From: Bacillota bacterium
GTDB lineage: Bacteria > Bacillota > Clostridia > Christensenellales > DTU072
DNA: 64,000 nucleotides
Assembly (NCBI GenBank): GCA_023394875.1
Contig: JAEXAB010000001.1
Span: forward strand, 186,001 to 250,000
Direction of reading: 5' to 3'
The stretch's first letter is position 1; each line of letters opens with the position of its first letter. The notes under the pieces are model-generated. The model saw only the letters and a list, made by a program, of their open reading frames with translations. It was not told where the DNA came from and made no database searches. Of the stretch, positions 53,474 to 62,584 are shown in pieces. The translations under genes were made by a program, and so were the position numbers.

Positions 53474-54115
53474 CTACTTAACTTCCTGCCAGGAAGGGTC
53501 AGAAGGGTTGCTCATAAACGCTATGAGCATCCTTTTTTCTTTTTCCGATATATATCCTATATTAAGAGCAACTTCGACTAAGGTATTAAAGTCGCATAAG
53601 GACACCGCGTTTACTTTGGCTTCGGCAATTCTTACTTTTGCCTTTTCCATACCGTAGGTAAATATACTGATTAAGCCTAATACGTCGGCGCCTTCCTCAC
53701 GCAAAGCTTCCACCACTTCCAAAGAAGATCCGCCTGTGGAAATCAAGTCTTCTATTACCACAACTTTTTTGCCTTTTGCGGGCGCGCCTTCTATTTTGTT
53801 GCATCTTCCGTGCGACTTATTCTCTCCGCGAACGTAACCCATAGGCATTTTTAGTATGTCACTCACTATTGCGGCATGGGGTATGCCAGCCGTTGAGGTA
53901 CCCATAAGGACTTCGGCTTCAGAAAATTTTTCTTTTACCGTTTCTGCTATGGCTTTTTCTATCAAATCTCTTTTACTAGGATAAGCTAAGGTTAGTCTGT
54001 TGTCACAATAAATGGGGGATTTTATACCGCTTGCCCAGGTAAAGGGTTCGTTGGGGCGTAAAAATACAGCTTTAACTTCCAATAATGCCTTGGCTACTTC
54101 AATAGAATAGTTCAT
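53474..54115 (-). CDS. pyrE: Orotate phosphoribosyltransferase
   Basis: 213 residues, type I phosphoribosyltransferase of pyrimidine synthesis: orotate + PRPP to orotidine 5'-phosphate. The PRPP loop VVVIEDLISTGGSS and the family segment WASGIKSPIYCDNR are intact. It converges on the PfkB gene with one base between the stops. 13 bases after the small membrane-protein gene. Confidence 0.95.
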   Translation of the reverse strand: MNYSIEVAKALLEVKAVFLRPNEPFTWASGIKSPIYCDNRLTLAYPSKRDLIEKAIAETVKEKFSEAEVLMGTSTAGIPHAAIVSDILKMPMGYVRGENKSHGRCNKIEGAPAKGKKVVVIEDLISTGGSSLEVVEALREEGADVLGLISIFTYGMEKAKVRIAEAKVNAVSLCDFNTLVEVALNIGYISEKEKRMLIAFMSNPSDPSWQEVK

Positions 54116-54128
54116 AAATTCTCCTAAA

Positions 54129-54578
54129 TTAATAATTATTTCTGTTATTTATTCTGTCGTTAATTCTTCTGCGGCGTTCTTCTTCCATTCTCTTTCTGCT
54201 CCTATAGCCGCCTCCCATATAGGTAGGAGAATAACCTTTGTTGTTAAATAATTCAATTATTAGAAGTAAGCTTGGCACGCTGAAAATAATTTGGAGGAAA
54301 ATGGCTCCGAAACCGGCTCCGAAACCGCATTTTTTTACGTTTACTATAAATAGGATGATAAACAGAACAGCTCCGATAGCAATGGCGCCCAAAGCCAACG
54401 TCTTGTTGGAAGACATCAATAAATATGCGCCCACTCCGCAACCTATTACAAGCAACATAATAATGCCGCCGCCAAATAGGTTATAATTGTACTTTATTCT
54501 GAAGGCACGGTTAACAAAATGCATGATTATCGACAAAACGATTACGGCAACAATTCCGATTATAATATACTTTAACAT
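54129..54578 (-). CDS. Small membrane protein of unknown function
   Basis: 149 residues: four hydrophobic segments (about 3-22, 36-54, 62-82 and 90-112) followed by a hydrophilic tail from about 125, with many Arg and Glu and a C-terminal Asn-Arg-rich end. No family recognised. First gene of an operon with pyrE; GGAGG-like site upstream. Confidence 0.7.
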   Translation of the reverse strand: MLKYIIIGIVAVIVLSIIMHFVNRAFRIKYNYNLFGGGIIMLLVIGCGVGAYLLMSSNKTLALGAIAIGAVLFIILFIVNVKKCGFGAGFGAIFLQIIFSVPSLLLIIELFNNKGYSPTYMGGGYRSRKRMEEERRRRINDRINNRNNY

Positions 54579-54755
54579 AATTACCTCCGTATTTAATATT
54601 CATATTACCACACCAGATATAAAATAGCAATATTTTTGCCTTATTTACTAGCGTAAACATATATCCAAAACAGGCTTTAATTTTTCCATCTCACCGCGGA
54701 TATTTTGGCGATATTAAAAAATGCAAAAAATTTTTTGGAAAAATTAAAAATCCTA

Positions 54756-54784
54756 TTTACTTTTTTCGGTGGACATACTATAAT
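54756..54784 (+). promoter_or_regulatory. Promoter of the lrp-transhydrogenase operon
   Basis: TTTACT, 17-base spacer, TATAAT, 28 bases before the lrp start. Confidence 0.75.
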
Positions 54785-54812
54785 GAAAACATCAAATGAT
54801 AAGGAGAAAACA

Positions 54813-55289
54813 ATGGACAGTATCGACGTAAGAATAATCAACTGCCTGGCTGAAAACTCCCGTATGAATGCCTCCGACATATCCGAAAAAGTGAAGCTGT
54901 CGGTTTCGGCTGTCATAGAACGCATAAAGAAATTGGAAAGTAGCGGCATTATTAAGCAGTATTCCCTAATTTTGGACAATGCTGCCTTAGGAAAAGACAT
55001 TTCGGCGCTTATTTCGGTTTCTTTGGACCATCCCCGCTATAATCCCGCTTTCGAAGAAATGGTCAGGAACAATCACCATATCGTAGAAGCGCACTATATA
55101 GCAGGAGATTATGACTATTCCTTAAAGGTAGTCACAACTAATACAAAGTCATTAGAGAAGGTGCTTAACGAAATAAAATCTATCAGCGGAGTTAATAAAA
55201 CCCGCACGATGATTATTTTCTCCACAATAAAAGAAGCCCACTCTTCGCCCATTAAGATAATAAAAAAGGGCGACCCCAAATTAGTCTAA
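54813..55289 (+). CDS. Lrp/AsnC-family transcriptional regulator
   Basis: 158 residues: an N-terminal winged helix-turn-helix (MNASDISEKVKLSVSAVIERIKKLE) and a C-terminal RAM ligand-binding domain (VEAHYIAGDYDYSLKV). The start at 54813 is set by AAGGAG and by the promoter at 54756-54784; the open frame extends farther upstream but includes the promoter. It lies 37 bases before the transhydrogenase alpha gene and probably regulates that operon, perhaps in response to an amino acid. Confidence 0.9.
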   Translation: MDSIDVRIINCLAENSRMNASDISEKVKLSVSAVIERIKKLESSGIIKQYSLILDNAALGKDISALISVSLDHPRYNPAFEEMVRNNHHIVEAHYIAGDYDYSLKVVTTNTKSLEKVLNEIKSISGVNKTRTMIIFSTIKEAHSSPIKIIKKGDPKLV

Positions 55290-55326
55290 AAATCAAACTT
55301 AAAACAAAAATATCAGGAGGCAAAAA

Positions 55327-56490
55327 ATGATTATAGGTATTCCCAAAGAAATTATGCACGATGAAAGACGTGTAGCGGCTATCCCCGAAACCGTAGCAGA
55401 AATGGTAAAGGCCGGGAATAAAGTTCTTTTTGAAAAAGGCGCAGGATTAGGCTCTTTTTATAAGGACGAGGCTTACGCAAGCGTAGGCGCAACTATAATT
55501 GAAGACGTAGAAGAGCTATTTAACAAAGCCGAAGTTATCTTAAAGGTTAAAGAGCCTTTGTTTAACGAAAAAACCGGCAAACATGAAGTAGATATGATGC
55601 ACAAAGGACAATATATTATTACCTTTATTCATCCGGCAAGCCCCGTTAACCACACCATGGTAAAAAACATGGCAGCTAAGGGAGTTATCGCACTAACTCT
55701 TGATGGTATACCGCGTATCAGCAGAGCCCAGAATATGGACGCATTAAGCTCCATGAGCACCTGCGCAGGATACAAGGGTATGATTATGGCAGCTGACGTT
55801 CTTCCTAAGTTCTGCCCCATGATCGGTTCTGCTGTCGGAATGATAAAACCCAGTAACGTATTCGTTATCGGTACCGGTGTTGCCGGTCTTCGCGCCGTTG
55901 CTACCGCAAAATCCTTAGGCGCCGTTGTATACAGCGCGGATATCCGTCCCGACGCTAACGAACAGGCAAAATCCTTGGGCGCAAAAATCGTTGATACAGG
56001 CGTACCTGTAGAAATCGCAGTAAGCCCTGATGGAAAACACGCTAACAAACTTTCCGACGAATGGTTGGCAAAAGAAAGAGCTAATATAGCTCCCGCCATT
56101 GCCAACGCCGATATCGTTTTCTGCTCCGCTCTGTTATTAGGTAAAAAAGCTCCAATACTTATTACCGAAGAAATGGTAGCTACAATGAAGCCCGGCAGTA
56201 CTATCGTTGATATATCGATCGACCAAGGCGGAAACTGCTCTATTACTCCCGCAGGAAAGATAGAAACCCGTCACGAAGTAATTTTGCAAGGAATAAAGAA
56301 TATACCCGGTATGCTTCCTACAAGCTCTACTTATATGTTCTCACACAATATTTACAATCTCCTTGCTTACCTAACAAAGGACGGAAAGATATCTCTTGAC
56401 AGAAATGATGAAATAGTAGCCAGCATACTTGTTACTATCGACGGAGAACTTGTTCACGCCGGAGCAAAAGAGGCTATGGGAATTAACTAA
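55327..56490 (+). CDS. pntAA: Proton-translocating NAD(P) transhydrogenase, alpha subunit domain I
   Basis: 387 residues, the NAD(H)-binding domain I of transhydrogenase as a separate subunit. IPKEIMHDERRVAAIPETV at the start, the RISRAQNMDALSSMS loop with Arg, Gln and Asp that hold the nicotinamide, and the Rossmann motif VIGTGVAGLRAVATAKSLGA are all present. Alanine dehydrogenase is the nearest alternative, but the RISRAQ loop and the following membrane/domain III gene decide for transhydrogenase. AGGAGG upstream. Confidence 0.93.
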   Translation: MIIGIPKEIMHDERRVAAIPETVAEMVKAGNKVLFEKGAGLGSFYKDEAYASVGATIIEDVEELFNKAEVILKVKEPLFNEKTGKHEVDMMHKGQYIITFIHPASPVNHTMVKNMAAKGVIALTLDGIPRISRAQNMDALSSMSTCAGYKGMIMAADVLPKFCPMIGSAVGMIKPSNVFVIGTGVAGLRAVATAKSLGAVVYSADIRPDANEQAKSLGAKIVDTGVPVEIAVSPDGKHANKLSDEWLAKERANIAPAIANADIVFCSALLLGKKAPILITEEMVATMKPGSTIVDISIDQGGNCSITPAGKIETRHEVILQGIKNIPGMLPTSSTYMFSHNIYNLLAYLTKDGKISLDRNDEIVASILVTIDGELVHAGAKEAMGIN

Positions 56491-56505
56491 AAATTAATAT
56501 AATAC

Positions 56506-56546
56506 GGCGCGGTCTTGTTTATCAAGGCGGCGCCTTCTTTTTATTT
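56506..56546 (+). terminator. Attenuator-like hairpin between pntAA and pntAB-B
   Basis: GGCGC ... CTTG and CAAG ... GCGCC form an imperfect stem followed by a T-rich tract, with the AAGGAGG of the next gene just after. Partial termination here could lower expression of the second subunit. Confidence 0.55.
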
Positions 56547-56560
56547 TTAAGGAGGTCACT

Positions 56561-59425
56561 ATGACTATCACTCAAGGAATACTGTTAGGCATTTTCGCCG
56601 TGGCGACCATTGTGGGATATTTTTTGATTAACAACGTCCCCAGTCTTCTTCACACCCCACTTATGTCGGGTATGAATGCCCTTAGCGGAGTTACCATTTT
56701 GGGCGCTCTTATAGCGACCGCGGTTGCGGTAAACAGCAATAACGTAGTAGTCGGATATATATTCGGCTCCATTGCCATTATTTTGGCTATGTTAAACGTC
56801 GCAGGCGGTTTCTTCGTAACCAACCGAATGCTGAGAATGATTGCTAAGCCTACCGAAAAGTCTAAGAAAATCGATTACGTTTTCAATACTTCGGCGCTCA
56901 TATTCTCAGCCGCTTTTATAGTTCTCAGCGTACTATTCATGAGTAACCTTATTTATTATATTTTCAGCGGCATTCTTGTTGTTGCAGTCTTAGCCGGAAT
57001 TTATTTAATGAGTAAGGTAAAATTGTCGGTTATCGGCAACCGTCTTTCTTTGGTCGCTATGGTTTTGGGAATTATCTTGGTTTTGATAAAAAACAGTATA
57101 TTGCCAGTATACGTTCTCTATATAGCTATGGCTGTCGGTGTGGCTTTGGGTATTTTTATCGGCTATAAAGTAAAAATGATTCAGATGCCCCAATTGGTTG
57201 CCTTACTTAACGGCTTCGGCGGTGGAGCCAGCGCAATAGTTGGCGCTTTCGCCTTGTTGGGAATAGGCGCTTCTACCGATTATTTCAGTTTGTTTACTTC
57301 GGCTTTGGCTATAACAATCGGCGCAGTAACTTTACTAGGAAGTTTGGTCGCCGCAGGAAAGTTGCACAGAATACTTCCCCAAAAACCAATAATTGTTAAA
57401 GGTCATCAGGCCTATTTGATTTCAAGCATAGTACTGACCGTTATTACCATAGTTTTATCTACCATTAAAGTTCTCCCGGGTAACTATATAATAATACCCC
57501 TTGTTCTCAATATGCTATTCTCCTCCGCTTTCGGCGTGTTGTTTAGCATAAGAGTAGGCGGAGCGGATATGCCTATTACTATATCGTTACTTAACAGCTT
57601 TTCGGGTGTAGCCGGAGCAATCGCAGGTCTAGCTATAGGCGACCTTCTTTTGGTAGCTATAGGAGGTATCGTAGGCGCAAGCGGTCTACTTTTAACCCAA
57701 ATTATGTGCAAGGCAATCAACAGAAGCCTTATGGATATACTCCTTGGCAAAACATCTTCAACCGGAAACAAGCAAGCTGTAAAAGCCGAAGCTAAGGTAG
57801 AATCTGTGGTTGTGGAAGAACAAAAGGCCGTTGACCCCATAAGTGTTCTTAGAGCAGCAAAGAAAGTAATAATCGTCCCCGGTTACGGCATGGCAATAGC
57901 GCAAGCCCAACACTCTGTAAAGGCTTTGGCTACCTTACTAAAAGATAACGGCGCCGAAGTTAAATACGCCATTCACCCTGTGGCAGGAAGAATGCCGGGG
58001 CATATGAACGTATTGCTTTGCGAAGCCGACGTTGATTATGAAGACTTGTTCGAAATGAAGGACATAAACGCTGAGTTTGCCGACACTGACGCAACTATTG
58101 TTATCGGCGCTAACGACGTTCTTAACCCAGCGGCAAGAGAAGCCGAAGGCACGCCTATTTACGGTATGCCCGTTCTTAACGTAGATGAGTGCAAGAATAT
58201 CTATATCTTTAACTTTGACACCAAACCCGGCTATGCGGGAGTAAATAATCCTCTCTATGACAGAAAGGAAGGCGTTTATCTGTACTTAGGCAACGCCGCC
58301 GATACCCTAAAGACAGTTATAGAAAACCTAAAAGCTGCTCCTGTTACCGAAGAAGCCGTTGTGGAAGTAAAAAAAGAAAAACGCGATAACGTAAGCATTC
58401 TTGCCAACGCAAAAAAGGTTATTATCGTACCCGGTTACGGTATGGCAATAGCCCAAGCGCAACACCTTGTTAAAAAACTAGCCGACAAACTTAAAGAAAA
58501 CGGAACCGAAGTTAAATACGCCATTCACCCCGTTGCAGGAAGAATGCCCGGTCATATGAACGTACTGCTTTGCGAAGCCGACGTTGATTACGAAGACTTG
58601 TTCGAAATGAAGGATATAAACTCTGAGTTTGCCGACGCTGACGCAACTATTGTTATCGGCGCTAACGACGTGCTTAACCCTGCGGCTAGAGAAGCTGAAG
58701 GCACTCCTATTTACGGTATGCCCGTTCTTAACGTAGACGAATGCAAGAACATTTTTATCTTTAACTACGACACAAAACCAGGTTACGCCGGAGTTAACAA
58801 TCCTCTTTATGAAAAGGAAGAGGGCGTATATCTTTATTTAGGCAATGCCGCCGAAACCTTAAAGGACGCACTTGACAGTCTAAATTCCGACGGAGCAGTT
58901 GAAGAAAAAGTAGCAGAGAGTTTTGACAACACCAAAATTCTTACCTCTGCAAAGAAAGTAATAATTGTTCCCGGCTACGGTATGGCAATAGCCCAAGCCC
59001 AACACCTTGTTAAAAAGTTAGCCGACAAACTAAAAGCAAACGGCGCCGAAGTTAAATACGCCATTCACCCTGTTGCAGGAAGAATGCCCGGGCATATGAA
59101 CGTGTTGCTTTGCGAAGCCGACGTTGATTACGAAGACCTTTATGAAATGAAGGACATAAACGCTGAGTTTGCCGACGCTGACGCAACTGTTGTAATCGGC
59201 GCTAACGACGTTCTTAACCCTGCGGCAAGAGAAGCCGAAGGCACTCCCATTTACGGTATGCCCGTTCTTAACGTAGATGAGTGCAAGAATATATTTATCT
59301 TCAACTACGATACAAAACCGGGCTATGCGGGAGTAAACAACCCTCTCTATGACAAAAAGGAAGGTGTTTATCTGTACTTAGGAAATGCCGAAAATACCTT
59401 GAAAGAAGTTTTGGATAAAATATAA
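56561..59425 (+). CDS. pntB: Transhydrogenase membrane/beta subunit with three tandem domain III copies
   Basis: 954 residues, about twice the normal PntB length. Residues 1-100 are the PntAB membrane part (HTPLMSGMNALSGVTILGA) fused to the PntB membrane domain (to about 390), about 13 segments in all. Domain III, which binds NADP(H) and drives proton pumping in characterised enzymes, follows three times (about 427-590, 611-773 and 791-954). Each copy has VIIVPGYGMAIAQAQH, HPVAGRMPGHMNVLL, GANDVLNPAAREAEG and GYAGVNNPLY. In all three the KRS that contacts the NADP 2'-phosphate in E. coli PntB is NFD or NYD. The first two linkers are charged and Glu-rich. The nucleotide sequences of the copies are very similar, pointing to recent duplication or gene conversion. 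Confidence 0.93.
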   Translation: MTITQGILLGIFAVATIVGYFLINNVPSLLHTPLMSGMNALSGVTILGALIATAVAVNSNNVVVGYIFGSIAIILAMLNVAGGFFVTNRMLRMIAKPTEKSKKIDYVFNTSALIFSAAFIVLSVLFMSNLIYYIFSGILVVAVLAGIYLMSKVKLSVIGNRLSLVAMVLGIILVLIKNSILPVYVLYIAMAVGVALGIFIGYKVKMIQMPQLVALLNGFGGGASAIVGAFALLGIGASTDYFSLFTSALAITIGAVTLLGSLVAAGKLHRILPQKPIIVKGHQAYLISSIVLTVITIVLSTIKVLPGNYIIIPLVLNMLFSSAFGVLFSIRVGGADMPITISLLNSFSGVAGAIAGLAIGDLLLVAIGGIVGASGLLLTQIMCKAINRSLMDILLGKTSSTGNKQAVKAEAKVESVVVEEQKAVDPISVLRAAKKVIIVPGYGMAIAQAQHSVKALATLLKDNGAEVKYAIHPVAGRMPGHMNVLLCEADVDYEDLFEMKDINAEFADTDATIVIGANDVLNPAAREAEGTPIYGMPVLNVDECKNIYIFNFDTKPGYAGVNNPLYDRKEGVYLYLGNAADTLKTVIENLKAAPVTEEAVVEVKKEKRDNVSILANAKKVIIVPGYGMAIAQAQHLVKKLADKLKENGTEVKYAIHPVAGRMPGHMNVLLCEADVDYEDLFEMKDINSEFADADATIVIGANDVLNPAAREAEGTPIYGMPVLNVDECKNIFIFNYDTKPGYAGVNNPLYEKEEGVYLYLGNAAETLKDALDSLNSDGAVEEKVAESFDNTKILTSAKKVIIVPGYGMAIAQAQHLVKKLADKLKANGAEVKYAIHPVAGRMPGHMNVLLCEADVDYEDLYEMKDINAEFADADATVVIGANDVLNPAAREAEGTPIYGMPVLNVDECKNIFIFNYDTKPGYAGVNNPLYDKKEGVYLYLGNAENTLKEVLDKI
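57841..59422 (+). repeat. Triplicated domain III coding repeat within pntB
   Basis: Three direct repeats of about 490 bases start near 57841, 58393 and 58933. Long blocks are nearly identical between copies, for instance those encoding EVKYAIHPVAGRMPGHMNVL and EAEGTPIYGMPVLNVDECKN. Linkers between copies are not conserved. Confidence 0.93.
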
Positions 59426-59427
59426 AA

Positions 59428-60531
59428 ATGCTAAAAGGTTATTCTAAGCCGAACGACTGTTATCATAGCGTATTAAGTTCTATTCCCAATATCGTGGAAA
59501 AGAACCCAAGAATAGTCGACCTAGCCTTATTAGGCAGTCACGACAGCTTTACGCATCTTATTTCCAAAAACAGCCGTTCTGCCGATAACGCCCCGGGAAT
59601 AGTAAAGCTTGTCAGCAGAACCTTGCTGAAAAATTTTGCGGTGCGCTACTCAAAAACTCAACTTGTGGGAGCCTATGAACAGCTGATGGCAGGGGTAAGA
59701 TACTTTGACGTCCGCTTGCATTATGCCAACAACACCTTTATGACCAAACATTCTTTAATTTCGGGGTTGTTTGCCGAATTCATTACCGAAATTCTGAAGT
59801 TTTTGGACGAACATCAAGGAGAGGTTGTGGTTTTCCGCTTTTACAACTGGAAGTACCGCGACAAAGGGCAACCTTATTTAATAGACTTTTTAAGAAGCGT
59901 ATCCTATAAGGGCAAAACCCTCCTTGATTATATCTATTACAAGACAAGAGACGCGGGGCATTTTGACACGGCAGGACTTACCGACACGCCCTACACCCCG
60001 CAAAAACTTGAATTACTAACCGATTACGACAAAGCAGAGGGAATATATCTGACTGACCTAACTTACAACGACGTAACCAAAAACGGCAAAGAAAGCGGTG
60101 TGGTTATGTACGGTTGGGAAAGGAAGGAAGGAGAAAGTATCCCCGATTGTTTCTACGCCGACGGTTATGAAAAAGCCAGGTGGCTGCATACCTCAGATAT
60201 GAACGACGCTTTTGCCAAAATGGACAAAGAAGTTGTGGAAATGGCGTTATATTATAACGATATAACCAAGCATTTGTTTAGGGTAAACCAGGCAAACTTA
60301 TGCTTATCTACAAAAAGTCTCAAGCATATGATATACGTTATTAAGGGTCGCTCCTTAATTAATATGGCAAACAACTTCAATCCTGTTTTTATAGAGCATA
60401 AAAATTTTGACGTTTGGCATAAGGCTATGCCTTGTATTTGGGTAGACTTTGCGACTTGCAACAACGGCGATTTCAACAACAAGATAAACAAAAAAATAAT
60501 CGTCTATAATACAAAACTTTGTTCCAAATAA
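59428..60531 (+). CDS. PI-PLC X-domain phosphodiesterase-like protein
   Basis: 367 residues of the phosphatidylinositol-specific phospholipase C fold. The catalytic pattern is visible: LALLGSHDSFT (first His), GVRYFDVRLHY (Asp and Arg near the site), TKHSLI (second His) and EVVVFRFYNW. Bacterial PI-PLCs cleave phosphatidylinositol to diacylglycerol and inositol cyclic phosphate, but they are normally secreted; no signal peptide is seen here, so a cytoplasmic or different phosphodiester substrate is likely. It starts two bases after the transhydrogenase stop. Confidence 0.82.
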   Translation: MLKGYSKPNDCYHSVLSSIPNIVEKNPRIVDLALLGSHDSFTHLISKNSRSADNAPGIVKLVSRTLLKNFAVRYSKTQLVGAYEQLMAGVRYFDVRLHYANNTFMTKHSLISGLFAEFITEILKFLDEHQGEVVVFRFYNWKYRDKGQPYLIDFLRSVSYKGKTLLDYIYYKTRDAGHFDTAGLTDTPYTPQKLELLTDYDKAEGIYLTDLTYNDVTKNGKESGVVMYGWERKEGESIPDCFYADGYEKARWLHTSDMNDAFAKMDKEVVEMALYYNDITKHLFRVNQANLCLSTKSLKHMIYVIKGRSLINMANNFNPVFIEHKNFDVWHKAMPCIWVDFATCNNGDFNNKINKKIIVYNTKLCSK

Positions 60532-60566
60532 AAGAAGCTCCGATTTCGGAGCTTTTCTTTTTTATT
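60531..60566. terminator. Bidirectional terminator between PI-PLC and trkA genes
   Basis: AAGCTCCGA / TCGGAGCTT with T-rich right side; A-rich left side lets it also serve the minus-strand trk operon. Confidence 0.85.
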
Positions 60567-61206
60567 TATTTAATTTTACTACGTCGCTATGTTCTCCCAT
60601 AATAACTAAGTGGTCTTCGGCATTAAGTATATAATCGGGATCGGTTACCGGCACGATTATTCCGTCCTTTCTAATTGCTATTACGTTTACTTTATATTTG
60701 TTTCTGACGTCTAGTTCTCTTATGGTGTGTTTTATCCATTTGGAAGGAACCGCGATTTCGAACAAGGCGTATTTATCGGAAAGTTCGATAAAATCAAAAA
60801 TATTGCTTGCGTTACTGCGTATTGCCAGTTTTAGCGCTATATCTCTTTCGGGATAGACAATTTCATCGGCGCCGTTTCTCAATAAGAATTTAGCTTGAAT
60901 TTCTCTCTCTGCTTTAGAAATAACGTGTTTAGCGCCTAATTCTTTTAATTGGGAAGTAACTTCCAGACTAGCTTGAAAATCACTGCCGATTGTCACAAAG
61001 CAAATATCGAAGTTGTTAACGCCCAAACTCTTTAACACTCCTTCGTGAGTGCAGTTGCCTATTAAAGCATTGGTATAGAGGGGGGCAAGCTCATTGATTA
61101 CCGATTCTTCTTTGTCGACAATCATAACCTCATTATTAAGTTCCATAAGTTTGGAGCCTAGCAATGTGCCGAATTTTCCCATTCCGATAATTAAAATTGA
61201 TTTCAT
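60562..61206 (-). CDS. trkA: Potassium uptake regulatory subunit (TrkA/KtrA)
   Basis: 214 residues: RCK_N nucleotide-binding domain with GMGKFG and VDKEE, then an RCK_C domain (PSKWIKHTIRELDVR ... EDHLVIMG). A single RCK unit as in KtrA. It gates the membrane subunit in response to bound nucleotide. It lies 20 bases downstream of trkH. Confidence 0.93.
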   Translation of the reverse strand: MKSILIIGMGKFGTLLGSKLMELNNEVMIVDKEESVINELAPLYTNALIGNCTHEGVLKSLGVNNFDICFVTIGSDFQASLEVTSQLKELGAKHVISKAEREIQAKFLLRNGADEIVYPERDIALKLAIRSNASNIFDFIELSDKYALFEIAVPSKWIKHTIRELDVRNKYKVNVIAIRKDGIIVPVTDPDYILNAEDHLVIMGEHSDVVKLNK

Positions 61207-61226
61207 AAATAATTCTCCTTAAAAAA

Positions 61227-62573
61227 TTAGCCTATAAGCAGTTCCCCTGTCGGTTTTTGCACAGGAGGGTTACTGCGTTTTTGTACGAATGCTAGCACGA
61301 TTGTAATTATACCAACCCTTCCCGCATACATCAACAGACAAACGATTATCTTGGAAAGAACGCTAAGTCCCGGCGTTATTCCCAAAGACAAGCCGACGGT
61401 TCCAATCGCCGAAACAATTTCAAACACTACCTGTTTGATAGTAAAAGGTTCTATTGCGCAAACGATAACGGAGCAGAAGAATATCGCCGCAATATATGAT
61501 GTAAATATTGCCAAAGCCTGCCGCAATACACCTTCTTCCAGTTTTTTCTTGCCGATTGTAATACTGGCGTTGGGTTTTACAATGGTTTTTATTCCGAACA
61601 GAATTACTACAAAGGTGGTTATTTTTATACCCCCCGCCGTAGAGCCAGAACTGCCGCCGATAAACATTAGCATAGTGGCAAGTAAGATACTGCTGTCGCT
61701 GAGGTTATTTAAGTCAATGGTGGAAAAGCCCGAAGTTCTGGGCGTAACCGCTTGAAAGAGCGCCGCCATTAATGATTCAAAGAAGTTCATATCCTTATAT
61801 AAGTTATTATTTTCAAAAAGCATATACAGGATAGTGGCAGAAATAATCAATACAATGGTAGTAGTAAGAACGATTTTTGTGTGCCATTGGTACTTGCTCA
61901 TGCGGAAACGGCAATCCCAAATATCCCCCCATACGATAAAGCCCAACCCGCCGATAACGGTTAGCATCATTATTGTGAAATTCACAATAGGATTGTTTAA
62001 GTAATGTGACAACGAAGAATATTGACCGAAAACGCCCATTAGGTCAAAGCCCGCGTTGCAAAAAGCCGATATAGAATGGAATATGGCGTAATACAAACCT
62101 CTGCCAAAGCCCATCTTCGGAATAAATTCTATGGATAGTAAAATAGCACCCAACGTTTCGAAAAGAAAGGTGCCGATAAGAATTTTTTTAATAAGCTTTA
62201 CAACTCCGGCAAAACGCATAGTGCCTGCCGATTTTACCAGTATCGTTCTTTCGTATATTCCGATTTGTCTTCTGGTTATTATGGCGAACAAACTTATTAT
62301 GGTCATAAAACCAATTCCGCCAATTTGTGTAAGCACGATTATTACAATCTGACCGAAAATAGACCAATGAGTGTAGGTGTCAAAAACCACAAGCCCGGTT
62401 ACGCAGGTAGCAGACGTAGATGTAAATAAGGCGTCGATGTACGACGTCCATATCCGTTGTTTGGATGCAATGGGGGTGGACAGCAAAAAACTGCCCAATA
62501 GTATTACCACCGCATATCCTAGGGCAATTATTTGCCAGCCGCTGGGCTTTATTTTCTTAATTTTTTCCAACAT
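61227..62573 (-). CDS. trkH: Potassium transporter membrane subunit (TrkH/KtrB)
   Basis: 448 residues with four M1-P-M2 repeats. Selectivity-filter regions appear as SATCVTGL, SAFCNAGF, TPRTSGFS and GTVGLSLG. It moves K+, often coupled to Na+, under control of TrkA/KtrA. No ribosome binding site precedes the ATG, and a TATAAT ends 11 bases upstream of it, so the leader is only a few bases. Confidence 0.94.
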   Translation of the reverse strand: MLEKIKKIKPSGWQIIALGYAVVILLGSFLLSTPIASKQRIWTSYIDALFTSTSATCVTGLVVFDTYTHWSIFGQIVIIVLTQIGGIGFMTIISLFAIITRRQIGIYERTILVKSAGTMRFAGVVKLIKKILIGTFLFETLGAILLSIEFIPKMGFGRGLYYAIFHSISAFCNAGFDLMGVFGQYSSLSHYLNNPIVNFTIMMLTVIGGLGFIVWGDIWDCRFRMSKYQWHTKIVLTTTIVLIISATILYMLFENNNLYKDMNFFESLMAALFQAVTPRTSGFSTIDLNNLSDSSILLATMLMFIGGSSGSTAGGIKITTFVVILFGIKTIVKPNASITIGKKKLEEGVLRQALAIFTSYIAAIFFCSVIVCAIEPFTIKQVVFEIVSAIGTVGLSLGITPGLSVLSKIIVCLLMYAGRVGIITIVLAFVQKRSNPPVQKPTGELLIG

Positions 62574-62584
62574 ATGTACTAATT

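Noticed and set aside
55327..56490. Alanine dehydrogenase
   Set aside because: The RISRAQ loop and the downstream membrane/domain III gene identify transhydrogenase domain I.
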